From Acetobacteraceae bacterium (lineage in GTDB: Bacteria; Pseudomonadota; Alphaproteobacteria; Acetobacterales; Acetobacteraceae): a DNA stretch of 6,171 bases. Of this stretch, positions 1-5,056 are shown one piece after another. The first letter of the stretch is position 1, and each line of letters starts with the position of its first letter. The notes below the pieces were generated by a model, which saw only the letters and a list, made by a program, of their open reading frames with translations, was not told the origin of the DNA and made no database searches. Location of the stretch: assembly GCA_019237355.1 (NCBI GenBank), contig JAFAHH010000184.1, forward strand, positions 1 through 6,171, read 5' to 3'. The position numbers were made by a program, and so were the translations under genes.

Positions 1-1099
1 CAGTCGTGCGAAGCACGCCGCCGGCGGATTTTAGATAACTCGCCTCTATGGCAAGGCGTAGAGTGTCGAGGTCGATTGCTTCGTCGAGAGCGACCCCGGT
101 GCGCCGCGCAAACCGCGCTTCGTCTACCCCCTCATCCAGCCGCAACCCCATGATCAGCATCTCGCGCGCCTTCTCCTCGGCGCTCAGCTTCGTTTCCTGC
201 GCTGTACCGTGGCCTTGGCGTTCGACCCGCTCGGCCCAAGGTTCGGGGGCGCGATGGCGGCGCGTAGCGAGCAGCGCTCCATCCAGGCTTACCCGGCCAT
301 GCGCGCCGGGTCCGATACCGGCATAGTCGGCATACCGCCAATAGCTAAGATTGTGCCGGCTCTCGGCGCCGGGACGCGCATAGTTGGACACTTCGTAGGA
401 TTGCAGCCCGAACCGCGCCGCTTCTTCGGCGGTTGCTGAATAGAGCGCGGCGGCGGCATCTTCATCCGGAAGCGTAATTGCGCCCCGCCGGTGTAAGCCC
501 TCGAAAGCGGTGCCAGGCTCGATTGTGAGCTGATAGAGCGACAAATGGTCCGCAACCAGGTCCAACGCGCTCCGCAACTCGGCCCGCCACTCGGCTTCAG
601 TTTGCCCCGGCCGGGCATAGATCAAATCAAACGAGATGCGGGGGAAGATAGCCCGCGCGGTCTCGAGGGCGCTGATCGCCTGGGCCGGGTCGTGCTGGCG
701 GCCGAGGAGGCGGAGTGCGGCCGGGTCTAGGCTCTGCACGCCGAGGGAGACCCGGTTCACCCCGGCCTGGCGGAATCCAGCGAGCCGGCTCGCCTCCACG
801 CTGGTCGGGTTGGCTTCGAGGGTGATCTCGATGTCCGGGGCCGGGTCGAACAGCGCGCGGGCGTTTTCGATCAGGGCGGCAACAGTCTCGGGCGCCATAA
901 GGCTGGGCGTACCGCCGCCGAAGAAGACCGAGGTTAGGGGTCGCCGGCCGAGCCGGGCGGCTTCCCAAGCGAGCTCGGTGCGGAGTGCCGCGGCAAAACG
1001 CGCCTGGGGGATGCGCTCGCGCACATGCGAGTTGAAATCGCAGTAGGGGCATTTGGCCAAGCAAAACGGCCAGTGGATGTAGAGGGCGAGCGGCTCCAT
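1..1099 (-). CDS. hemW: Radical SAM heme chaperone HemW, C-terminus cut by window edge
   Basis: HemW is a cytoplasmic radical-SAM protein of the HemN-like family. It binds heme and is thought to deliver it to respiratory enzymes; it is often misannotated as oxygen-independent coproporphyrinogen III oxidase. I read an uninterrupted frame of 366 codons from ATG at 1099 to the left edge; the usual length is about 380-400, so little is missing. The N-terminus has the [4Fe-4S] motif CLAKCPYC (C-x3-C-x2-C, residues 13-20) after YIHWPF, then FFGGGTPS, and in the C-terminal half YEVSNYA, HNLSYW and GIGPGAH, all typical of HemW. An in-frame TGA at 1115-1117 leaves no usable ATG, GTG or TTG start upstream. 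No clear ribosome binding site precedes it. In many proteobacteria hemW follows rdgB; here its upstream neighbour is sorB, 182 bases away. Its heme role could serve the cytochrome next door, but this link is only contextual. Confidence 0.93.
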   Translation of the reverse strand, partial: MEPLALYIHWPFCLAKCPYCDFNSHVRERIPQARFAAALRTELAWEAARLGRRPLTSVFFGGGTPSLMAPETVAALIENARALFDPAPDIEITLEANPTSVEASRLAGFRQAGVNRVSLGVQSLDPAALRLLGRQHDPAQAISALETARAIFPRISFDLIYARPGQTEAEWRAELRSALDLVADHLSLYQLTIEPGTAFEGLHRRGAITLPDEDAAAALYSATAEEAARFGLQSYEVSNYARPGAESRHNLSYWRYADYAGIGPGAHGRVSLDGALLATRRHRAPEPWAERVERQGHGTAQETKLSAEEKAREMLIMGLRLDEGVDEARFARRTGVALDEAIDLDTLRLAIEASYLKSAGGVLRTT

Positions 1100-1281
1100 G
1101 GGTGTGTTAATTGGTCATGCCCCACCCGTAGCGAAGCCGAGCTGACCGCTCAAACCGTCCCGGAGTGGGGACCTGTCGAGAGCGCACCTGATTTGCACGA
1201 TCTGCCCCGCCAAGGCGGCGATCTAAACCGCGCCCGGAATGGCGCTATGCCCGTTCGGCGAACAGCGGCTGAGCCCCTGCT
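1100..1281. other. Intergenic spacer between sorB and hemW
   Basis: These 182 bases lie downstream of sorB and upstream of hemW, both on the minus strand. I found no convincing gene on either strand. Two small palindromes are visible: CCGCCAAGGCGG near 1207-1218 and GTTCGGCGAAC near 1253-1263. Neither has a following T-run on the minus strand, so I do not call a rho-independent terminator. A hemW promoter may lie here, but I see no convincing -35/-10 pair. Confidence 0.5.
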
Positions 1282-1620
1282 TCATTCTCCAGCTGATCCC
1301 TTCGTCGTGGCGAGATAGGCAACGATTGGCGGCACATCCGCCTCCGCGATTGGCGCCTTGTAGACGTTGATCATTTTTTTAACCACGGCCTCCCAGGCCG
1401 CCTTGGATAAGGCAGGCTGATTAAGCACCATGTCGGCTGAATGACAGGCGAGGCAATTGTTATTAATCGGATCGGCGGCTGTTCCACCTGGAAACATTTG
1501 GACTCCAGCCGGCAGATCAACCGACACGGATTTTAATGCCGGGGCGGCCTGTGCCCAGACCGTCAACGGCAGGAGTGCTACCCCGAGCAGCAGGCCGAGG
1601 CGTAAGATACTGGTCAACAT
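1282..1620 (-). CDS. sorB: Small periplasmic monoheme cytochrome c, SorB-type subunit of sulfite dehydrogenase
   Basis: Predicted 112 residues. A signal peptide covers residues 1-25 (hydrophobic LRLGLLLGVALLPL, then VWAQA with a plausible cleavage before AP). The mature protein of about 87 residues has one heme-binding site, CLACH at 56-60 (C-x2-C-H). Met83, in KKMINVY, is a good candidate for the sixth heme ligand, and the tail PPIVAYLA is typical of small class I cytochromes. In Starkeya novella, SorB is a similarly small monoheme cytochrome that takes electrons from the molybdenum subunit SorA. Here the gene starts 13 bases after the sorA stop. I chose ATG 1620 rather than the in-frame ATG at 1662. 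The internal start has AGGAGGG seven bases upstream and begins directly with the signal peptide, whereas the longer form would add a charged extension and overlap sorA. Other class I cytochromes are possible, but the operon makes SorB the best call. Confidence 0.86.
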   Translation of the reverse strand: MLTSILRLGLLLGVALLPLTVWAQAAPALKSVSVDLPAGVQMFPGGTAADPINNNCLACHSADMVLNQPALSKAAWEAVVKKMINVYKAPIAEADVPPIVAYLATTKGSAGE

Positions 1621-1627
1621 GTTCCTG

Positions 1628-1634
1628 CCCTCCT
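1628..1634 (-). promoter_or_regulatory. Ribosome binding site of sorB overlapping the sorA stop codon
   Basis: On the minus strand the sorA stop TGA (1636-1634) runs straight into AGGAGGG (1634-1628), followed by a seven-base spacer and the sorB ATG at 1620. The last base of the stop is the first base of the Shine-Dalgarno. This decides the sorB start and suggests translational coupling, with a ribosome finishing sorA placed to start sorB. Confidence 0.85.
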
Positions 1635-2878
1635 CAGGCCGCGGTGACGGCTGTGGTTTCAATCACGTTGCGCATGAAACCTGCTGGATTCCAGTTGGCG
1701 TTGCCAGGCTGGGCCTCACCCTTGCTATTCGTGCAGCGGACCATCAATGAATGGTTGCCCTTGGCCGCGAGGGTGAAATACGTCTCCCACTGCCGGAAGC
1801 TGTACTTGCCTTCGTCTTGGCCAAGCTGCGCTGGTTGCCAGCTCTTGCCGCCATCGGCGGAAAAGTCGACCTTGGCCACCCCGTAGTCGCCGCCAAACGC
1901 TATGCCGCGGGCTAGCGTGGGAGATCCCGCCGCGAACGAGGCGCCGTTTTGAATGTTGGTAATGAATGATCGTGGCTCCATCCGGTTGATCGGCACCATC
2001 TTCACTCCGGTCTGGCCGGGCGTGACATTGGCATACGGAGTGTCCGGGATCGTGTAGGCGGTTTTCATCCAGTAATTACTATCGGGTTGCGCGAGTACCT
2101 CGATGTCGTTGAGCATCTTGACCCAGTAAGTCGAATACCACCCCGGAACCACCAGCCGAAGCGGGAAGCCGTTCAGCAGTGGGAGCTGCTGCCCGTTCAT
2201 CGCATAAGCAATCATGACTTCGCCGTCGCGCGCGTGATCGATATCCAGCGATTTCATAAAGTCAGGGGCACCCTCGACAACGGGCTCGTCGAGCCCGTTG
2301 AAGCGGACCTGGACCGCACCCGCCTTCACGCCCGCACGATCCAATATGTCCTTCAGCCTGACGCCAGTCCATTTGGCATTGCCCATGGCCCCGTTCGACC
2401 ATTGGGCTCCGGCCACACGCGGCAGAACATAGCCGCGTGAATTGCCCGAACATTGGCTGACCGCCGCCAGCTCGACCCGCGGCAGGCCAACGATTTCCTC
2501 CAGAGACAATGATAGGGGCGTTTCAACTTGACCGTGCACGATCAACCGGAACTTAGCGACTTCAATCGAGGTAGGGATGACCGCCCAATGCCAGCGAACA
2601 TAGAACTGGTCATTAGGCGTGAACACGCTGCGATCGAATACCTCGAATGGCGTCTCCAGCAGCGGCGGCCGGGTGCGCTGCAGGATCATAGGCCCCTTCT
2701 GTGGGAAGCTCGTTGTTAGAGGCCGATCATCAGGTCCGCCCGGGAGGCGAAGTTTCACGATCGTATCGGCAGAACTCGGCGTCGAAGACGACGCCAGGGC
2801 CGCGGCGCCGGCACCGGCGAGAAAATCCCGCCGGGACGAGGACGCCCTGAGCATAACACGATTGTTTCTCGCTAGCAT
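1634..2878 (-). CDS. sorA: Periplasmic sulfite dehydrogenase molybdenum subunit, SorA-type, Tat-exported
   Basis: About 414 residues. It belongs to the sulfite oxidase family and would oxidise sulfite to sulfate, passing electrons to a c-type cytochrome (here SorB) in the periplasm. The N-terminus has a Tat signal, SSRRDFLAGAGAAALA (residues 13-28), consistent with export after molybdopterin loading. The molybdenum domain holds the cysteine ligand Cys143 in SQCSGNSR, Arg95 and His97 in FYVRWHW, and Tyr275 in MKTAYTIP. These match by spacing the active-site Arg, His, Cys and Tyr of the S. novella enzyme. GFPLRLVVPGWYSTYWVK and the C-terminal dimerisation domain (about 285-405, ending WNPAGFMRN) complete the family pattern. 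The start is uncertain: GTG 2905, ATG 2878 and ATG 2854 are in frame and none has a strong Shine-Dalgarno. All keep the Tat motif; 2854 gives the shortest n-region. An in-frame TGA at 2909-2911 bars any longer form. SoxC is the main alternative, but the adjacent single monoheme cytochrome favours SorA. Confidence 0.9.
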   Translation of the reverse strand: MLARNNRVMLRASSSRRDFLAGAGAAALASSSTPSSADTIVKLRLPGGPDDRPLTTSFPQKGPMILQRTRPPLLETPFEVFDRSVFTPNDQFYVRWHWAVIPTSIEVAKFRLIVHGQVETPLSLSLEEIVGLPRVELAAVSQCSGNSRGYVLPRVAGAQWSNGAMGNAKWTGVRLKDILDRAGVKAGAVQVRFNGLDEPVVEGAPDFMKSLDIDHARDGEVMIAYAMNGQQLPLLNGFPLRLVVPGWYSTYWVKMLNDIEVLAQPDSNYWMKTAYTIPDTPYANVTPGQTGVKMVPINRMEPRSFITNIQNGASFAAGSPTLARGIAFGGDYGVAKVDFSADGGKSWQPAQLGQDEGKYSFRQWETYFTLAAKGNHSLMVRCTNSKGEAQPGNANWNPAGFMRNVIETTAVTAA

Positions 2879-2905
2879 CCCAAACTCATCGTCACTGTCC
2901 GGCAC

Positions 2906-3142
2906 GCATCAGCGATGTGAAGATATGGGGCCGGATAAGCTCCGCGGTAAGAGTTGACCGTTTCTAGCATGCTGTCGCCTTGGACAAGCTACAACCGGGC
3001 CGGTCTGCACTGCCTGATTTGGCAGCTCACCTGCACCGGTCGCTGAACTCGGATAGGCTTGGGGTCCAGTATCGGGCAGGGCGGCGGCGCGGTTAGGCTT
3101 GACGATCGCGCTGACTTCGGGCCGCAGTCAGCCTGAAACGGG
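2906..3142. other. Upstream region of sorA with no gene seen
   Basis: No credible coding region is visible here; the open frames show no family features and look like chance. The stretch must contain the sorAB promoter on the minus strand, but I cannot pick a convincing sigma-70 pair. A small hairpin, CTGACT / AGTCAG with a nine-base loop (3111-3131), lies 12 bases before the large repeat. CTAG occurs at 2964-2967 and again where the repeat begins at 3143, so this segment is itself bounded by the tetramer on which the neighbouring elements end. Confidence 0.45.
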
Positions 3143-3361
3143 TCTAGCAGGCTGCGGAAAAGCGTTGAAGTTGATCGTTCGTGATGCAACGAAAGGAGGC
3201 CAGGGGCTTTGCCCCTGGACCCCAGCAAAGGCAGAGCCTTTGCAATCCAATCACTTAGTGGATGGGGTCTGGGGCCTTTCGGCCCCGTCTTGCGAACAGC
3301 ATGCTCGCGCATGACGGGTCCAGGGCGGAGCCCTGGCCTTCCTTTTTCAGCAGACTGCTAG
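3143..3361. repeat. Multi-hairpin repeat, copy 1 (219 bp), with terminal inverted repeats
   Basis: The ends are imperfect inverted repeats: the left end reads CTAGCAGGCTGCGGAAAA and the complement of the right end reads CTAGCAGTCTGCTGAAAA, two mismatches in 18. Inside are four hairpins with short loops: CCAGGGGC-TTT-GCCCCTGG (3200-3218), GCAAAGGC-AGA-GCCTTTGC (3225-3243), GGGGCC-TTTC-GGCCCC (3271-3286) and CCAGGGC-GGA-GCCCTGG (3320-3336). A second copy lies at 5979-6170; the 87-base core (3200-3286) differs from it at only two positions. This copy has about 26 extra bases after the third hairpin, including a small hairpin CATGC-TCGC-GCATG (3300-3313). No coding capacity is credible. It looks like a MITE or other non-autonomous, transposase-mobilised repeat; transcription of the hairpins could also affect RNA stability. 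Confidence 0.88.
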
Positions 3362-3464
3362 CTAGAGCGGGATGACTTTAGGTGAAGTCATCCCACCCTA
3401 GAATCTTTGGTTTCAGAGCGTGACTCAGGCTTTCCGACCATTCCGTCAAGCCACCGCGCTCTAG
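3362..3464. repeat. CTAGAGC-type palindromic element A (103 bp)
   Basis: The element begins CTAGAGCG and ends CGCTCTAG, an eight-base perfect terminal inverted repeat. Near its left end is a perfect ten-base stem, GGGATGACTT-TAGGTG-AAGTCATCCC (3369-3394). Further right are CTAGAA, TTTCAGAGCG and TCAAGCCACCGCG, which recur in elements B (4721-4894) and C (4946-5040). It begins at the base after the multi-hairpin repeat ends, giving the junction CTAGCTAG. Its right end is 110 bases beyond the stop codon of the cytoplasmic sulfite oxidase gene. This is an intergenic MITE-like or REP-like unit. Confidence 0.82.
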
Positions 3465-3574
3465 GGCGCCGTCTTTGGCCGACGGCCGACGAGAGTATAC
3501 GGGACGCGTACCGGGCCATGAGCATGGCGAGCGGTCGAGATGCGACCCGTTTTGGCCTTCGCCTGCGGTTTTGA
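3465..3574. other. Short region downstream of the cytoplasmic sulfite oxidase gene
   Basis: These 110 bases follow the stop codon of the minus-strand sulfite oxidase gene. I see no gene and no clear rho-independent terminator with a T-run. A short tandem GGCCGAC-GGCCGAC lies near 3477-3490. Element A, with its strong hairpin, lies next in the direction of transcription and could act as the transcript end, but this is inference. Confidence 0.4.
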
Positions 3575-4663
3575 TCACCGGGTCCGGAAATGGACCTGGT
3601 GCCAGGCATTGTTCATGAACCCTTTGAAGTTCCAGATATGCTCTGCCTCTTCGGGCTGAGTCTGGGCCGCTCGGTCCCAAGCGCGGACCGTAAGTTCATG
3701 CTCGCCGGGTGGAAGGTCGAGCCGGGATTCCCACAGCGTCCAGGTCCATGGCTCACCCCGCGGGTGTTCAAACGCCGCGCGGGCCCAGTTCTGTCCTTGA
3801 TCAGCCGAGATCTCGACGCGCGCGATGGACCGCCCGCCCGCAATGGCATAGCCGCGAACGATGACGGGTCCGGCCGGAAGCTCAACGCCCTCGCCGGGTT
3901 CGCAAATCACGGCGTTGACCGGGATATCATAAAGCATCATCCCAGCCTCCCAATCCACATTCTCCTGATTCATATCTGAAGGGAACAGTTTATAATCTTT
4001 CTGCTGAAAGTAATTGCTGGATGGTTCGTCTTGAACCCGGATTCCGGCGAGCCATTTAACGCTCCGCGCGCCGATATACCCGGGTACGATTACGCGCAGG
4101 GGGAAGCCATGCTCGGGGGTCAGCGGACTTGCGTTCATCTCGTAGGCGAGCAGAACCTCGCCCTGAAGCGCCTTTACGAGCGGGATCGAGGCACCGTAAG
4201 AGAAACGGTCGCGTTCGTTTTCGATCTCGTCGACCGAGTCAAAGGCGACATGTAGCTTACCGGCATCGGCTTGCTGGACGCCGGCGTAACCCAGCACGTC
4301 TGCCAGAGCTGCGCCGGCCCACTCCGCATTGCCAATGGCACCCGGCTCCCATTTCGTGCCTGTCACGGGCCGTACCTCGTTCAGTTCGCTACGCCGGTTA
4401 CCCGCGCATTGCAGCGTCGCCATGACCGTCTTGCGGGGAAACCGCTCCTGAAGCTCTCGCATTGAAAGCTCGAGCGGGCGCCCGACCAGACCGTTCACCT
4501 TGAGGTGGTGCTGGTCGAAGTCCAAACGCGGTATCGATCCGTGGCTGCGGATGTAGAAGCGCTCGATAGGTGTGACGAAGGAAGCCCGCAGCCGGTCGAG
4601 TGGTGGCTCGGCGTTGAGGGGAGCAGATTGATGGACAATGAGATCCTGGCTTGCTTGCGACAT
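3575..4663 (-). CDS. Cytoplasmic plant/animal-type sulfite oxidase, molybdenum domain without heme
   Basis: Predicted 362 residues, close to plant sulfite oxidase (about 393) and to the molybdenum plus dimer domains of animal SUOX. It should oxidise sulfite to sulfate using Mo-molybdopterin. The N-terminus has no Tat, Sec or cytochrome b5 domain, so the enzyme appears cytoplasmic. Key residues are Arg39 and His41 in FYIRSHGSIP, the molybdenum ligand Cys86 in LQCAGNRR (followed by Arg91), and Tyr224 in QQKDYKLF. They keep the human Arg160/Cys207/Arg212/Tyr343 spacing. YGASIPL, GFPLRVIVPGYIGARSVKWL and the ending WNFKGFMNNAWHQVHF (dimerisation domain) are strikingly like the plant and human proteins. 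I chose ATG 4663 because GGAG lies eight bases upstream; the in-frame GTG 4708 and ATG 4693 have no such signal. The electron acceptor cannot be read from sequence; the plant enzyme uses O2. It is clearly divergent from the SorA encoded nearby, not a recent duplicate. Family assignment is secure, physiology inferred. Confidence 0.92.
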   Translation of the reverse strand: MSQASQDLIVHQSAPLNAEPPLDRLRASFVTPIERFYIRSHGSIPRLDFDQHHLKVNGLVGRPLELSMRELQERFPRKTVMATLQCAGNRRSELNEVRPVTGTKWEPGAIGNAEWAGAALADVLGYAGVQQADAGKLHVAFDSVDEIENERDRFSYGASIPLVKALQGEVLLAYEMNASPLTPEHGFPLRVIVPGYIGARSVKWLAGIRVQDEPSSNYFQQKDYKLFPSDMNQENVDWEAGMMLYDIPVNAVICEPGEGVELPAGPVIVRGYAIAGGRSIARVEISADQGQNWARAAFEHPRGEPWTWTLWESRLDLPPGEHELTVRAWDRAAQTQPEEAEHIWNFKGFMNNAWHQVHFRTR

Positions 4664-4671
4664 CAGCAATA

Positions 4672-4675
4672 CTCC
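4672..4675 (-). promoter_or_regulatory. Ribosome binding site deciding the start of the cytoplasmic sulfite oxidase
   Basis: On the minus strand GTGGAG, with GGAG at 4675-4672, precedes the ATG at 4663 by eight bases. The two further upstream in-frame starts (4708 GTG, 4693 ATG) lack a comparable purine-rich site. This supports the shorter protein. Confidence 0.6.
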
Positions 4676-4720
4676 ACGCCCGAGGAATTGCATAACGTCT
4701 GGGGACACGCGGTTTTCCCA

Positions 4721-4894
4721 TAGAGCCGGATGACTTTAGGTACAGTCATCCCGTTCTAGGAACTTTGCTTTTCAGAGCGCGAGCCGGGTTTTCCGGCGAT
4801 CCGGACCCTAATTCCGGGTCCCATTTTGCGCGCAAAATGGGACCCCTTGCGTGCGAATCGGGAATCCAGGTCCGCCTCAAGCCATCGCGCTTGA
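4721..4894. repeat. CTAGAGC-type palindromic element B (about 174 bp), interrupted by a nested palindrome
   Basis: The same family as element A, in the same orientation. It starts TAGAGCCGGATGACTTTAGG; the stem is GGATGACT / AGTCATCC with an eight-base loop. It continues with CTAGGAACTTTG and TTTTCAGAGCGCG, and ends CCTCAAGCCATCGCGCTT. The left CTAG is degraded to CATAG, and the right end also lacks CTAG. Between TTTTCCGGCGATCCG and CCTCAAGCC it carries about 72 extra bases absent from elements A and C (see 4802-4873). It lies 58 bases upstream of the sulfite oxidase start codon, so on the minus strand it may fall in that gene's promoter or leader. Confidence 0.75.
4802..4873. repeat. Nested insertion in element B containing a 30-bp perfect palindrome
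   Basis: The centre, 4816-4845, is a perfect 30-base palindrome: GGGTCCCATTTTGCG followed at once by its exact complement CGCAAAATGGGACCC. Outside it are imperfect inverted arms, CGGACC..ATTCC on the left and GGAAT..GGTCCG on the right, near the limits of the insertion. Removing this stretch restores a sequence that aligns with element C (CCGGCGA-CCGCCTCAAGCC), so I infer a later insertion into an existing element. The exact end points are uncertain by a few bases. Confidence 0.7.
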
Positions 4895-4928
4895 AGATGG
4901 GGCGCCGGGCGACTCGGGGCGCGACCTC

Positions 4929-4950
4929 TTGCTAATGTTTTGCTAATGTT
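4929..4950. repeat. Perfect 11-bp tandem repeat, two units
   Basis: TTGCTAATGTT occurs twice with no spacer (4929-4939 and 4940-4950). It is an AT-rich patch in GC-rich surroundings, 106 bases upstream of the SDR start. The unit length is close to one helical turn, so it could be a binding site for a regulator acting on the SDR or the divergent sulfite oxidase, or simply a replication-slippage duplication. No consensus promoter spacing is found within it. Confidence 0.6.
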
Positions 4951-5040
4951 TAGCTTCAGGTCGAAGCCGCCGTCCTCTAGAGTTTGGCTTTGAGAGCGCG
5001 ACTGGAGCTCGCCGGCGACGCCGCCTCAAGCCGTCGCGCG
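4946..5040. repeat. CTAGAGC-type palindromic element C (about 95 bp, diverged)
   Basis: It aligns with elements A and B: a hairpin GCTTC-AGGTC-GAAGC (4953-4967) in the place of their GACTTTAGG hairpin, then CTCTAGAGTTTGGCTTTGAGAGCGCG, split here as CTCTAGAG (4975-4982) and GAGAGCGCG (4992-5000), and finally CCGCCTCAAGCCGTCGCGCG. It lacks the end CTAG tetramers. Its right end touches the ribosome binding site of the SDR gene, so it probably forms much of that gene's leader or promoter region. Confidence 0.6.
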
Positions 5041-5042
5041 CA

Positions 5043-5049
5043 AGGAGGG
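5043..5049 (+). promoter_or_regulatory. Strong ribosome binding site of the SDR gene
   Basis: AGGAGGG at 5043-5049 lies seven bases before ATG 5057, a near-ideal Shine-Dalgarno that fixes the start. It begins directly after the end of repeat element C. Confidence 0.85.
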
Positions 5050-5056
5050 AAAAGCA

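Noticed and set aside
1025..1318. Plus-strand frame over the hemW-sorB spacer
   Set aside because: It overlaps the 5' end of hemW and the 3' end of sorB on the opposite strand, with no ribosome binding site or family features.
1634..2878. SoxC of the thiosulfate-oxidising Sox complex
   Set aside because: No soxD, soxXYZ, soxA or soxB is present, and the partner is a single monoheme cytochrome as in SorAB. The window is short, so this is not absolute.
3200..3243. Rho-independent terminator
   Set aside because: The stems are strong but none is followed by a T-run in a gene's direction, and they belong to a repeated element.
2989..3312. Minus-strand open frame of about 107 codons across the region upstream of sorA
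   Set aside because: It runs through the hairpin repeat, has no family features or ribosome binding site, and its sequence is explained by the repeat.
3143..3361. CRISPR array
   Set aside because: The internal units are different hairpins, not one repeat with regular spacers, and the whole block recurs as a unit at 5979-6170.
3378..3680. Minus-strand open frames downstream of the cytoplasmic sulfite oxidase
   Set aside because: They overlap the 3' end of that gene and element A in another frame and show no recognisable protein pattern.
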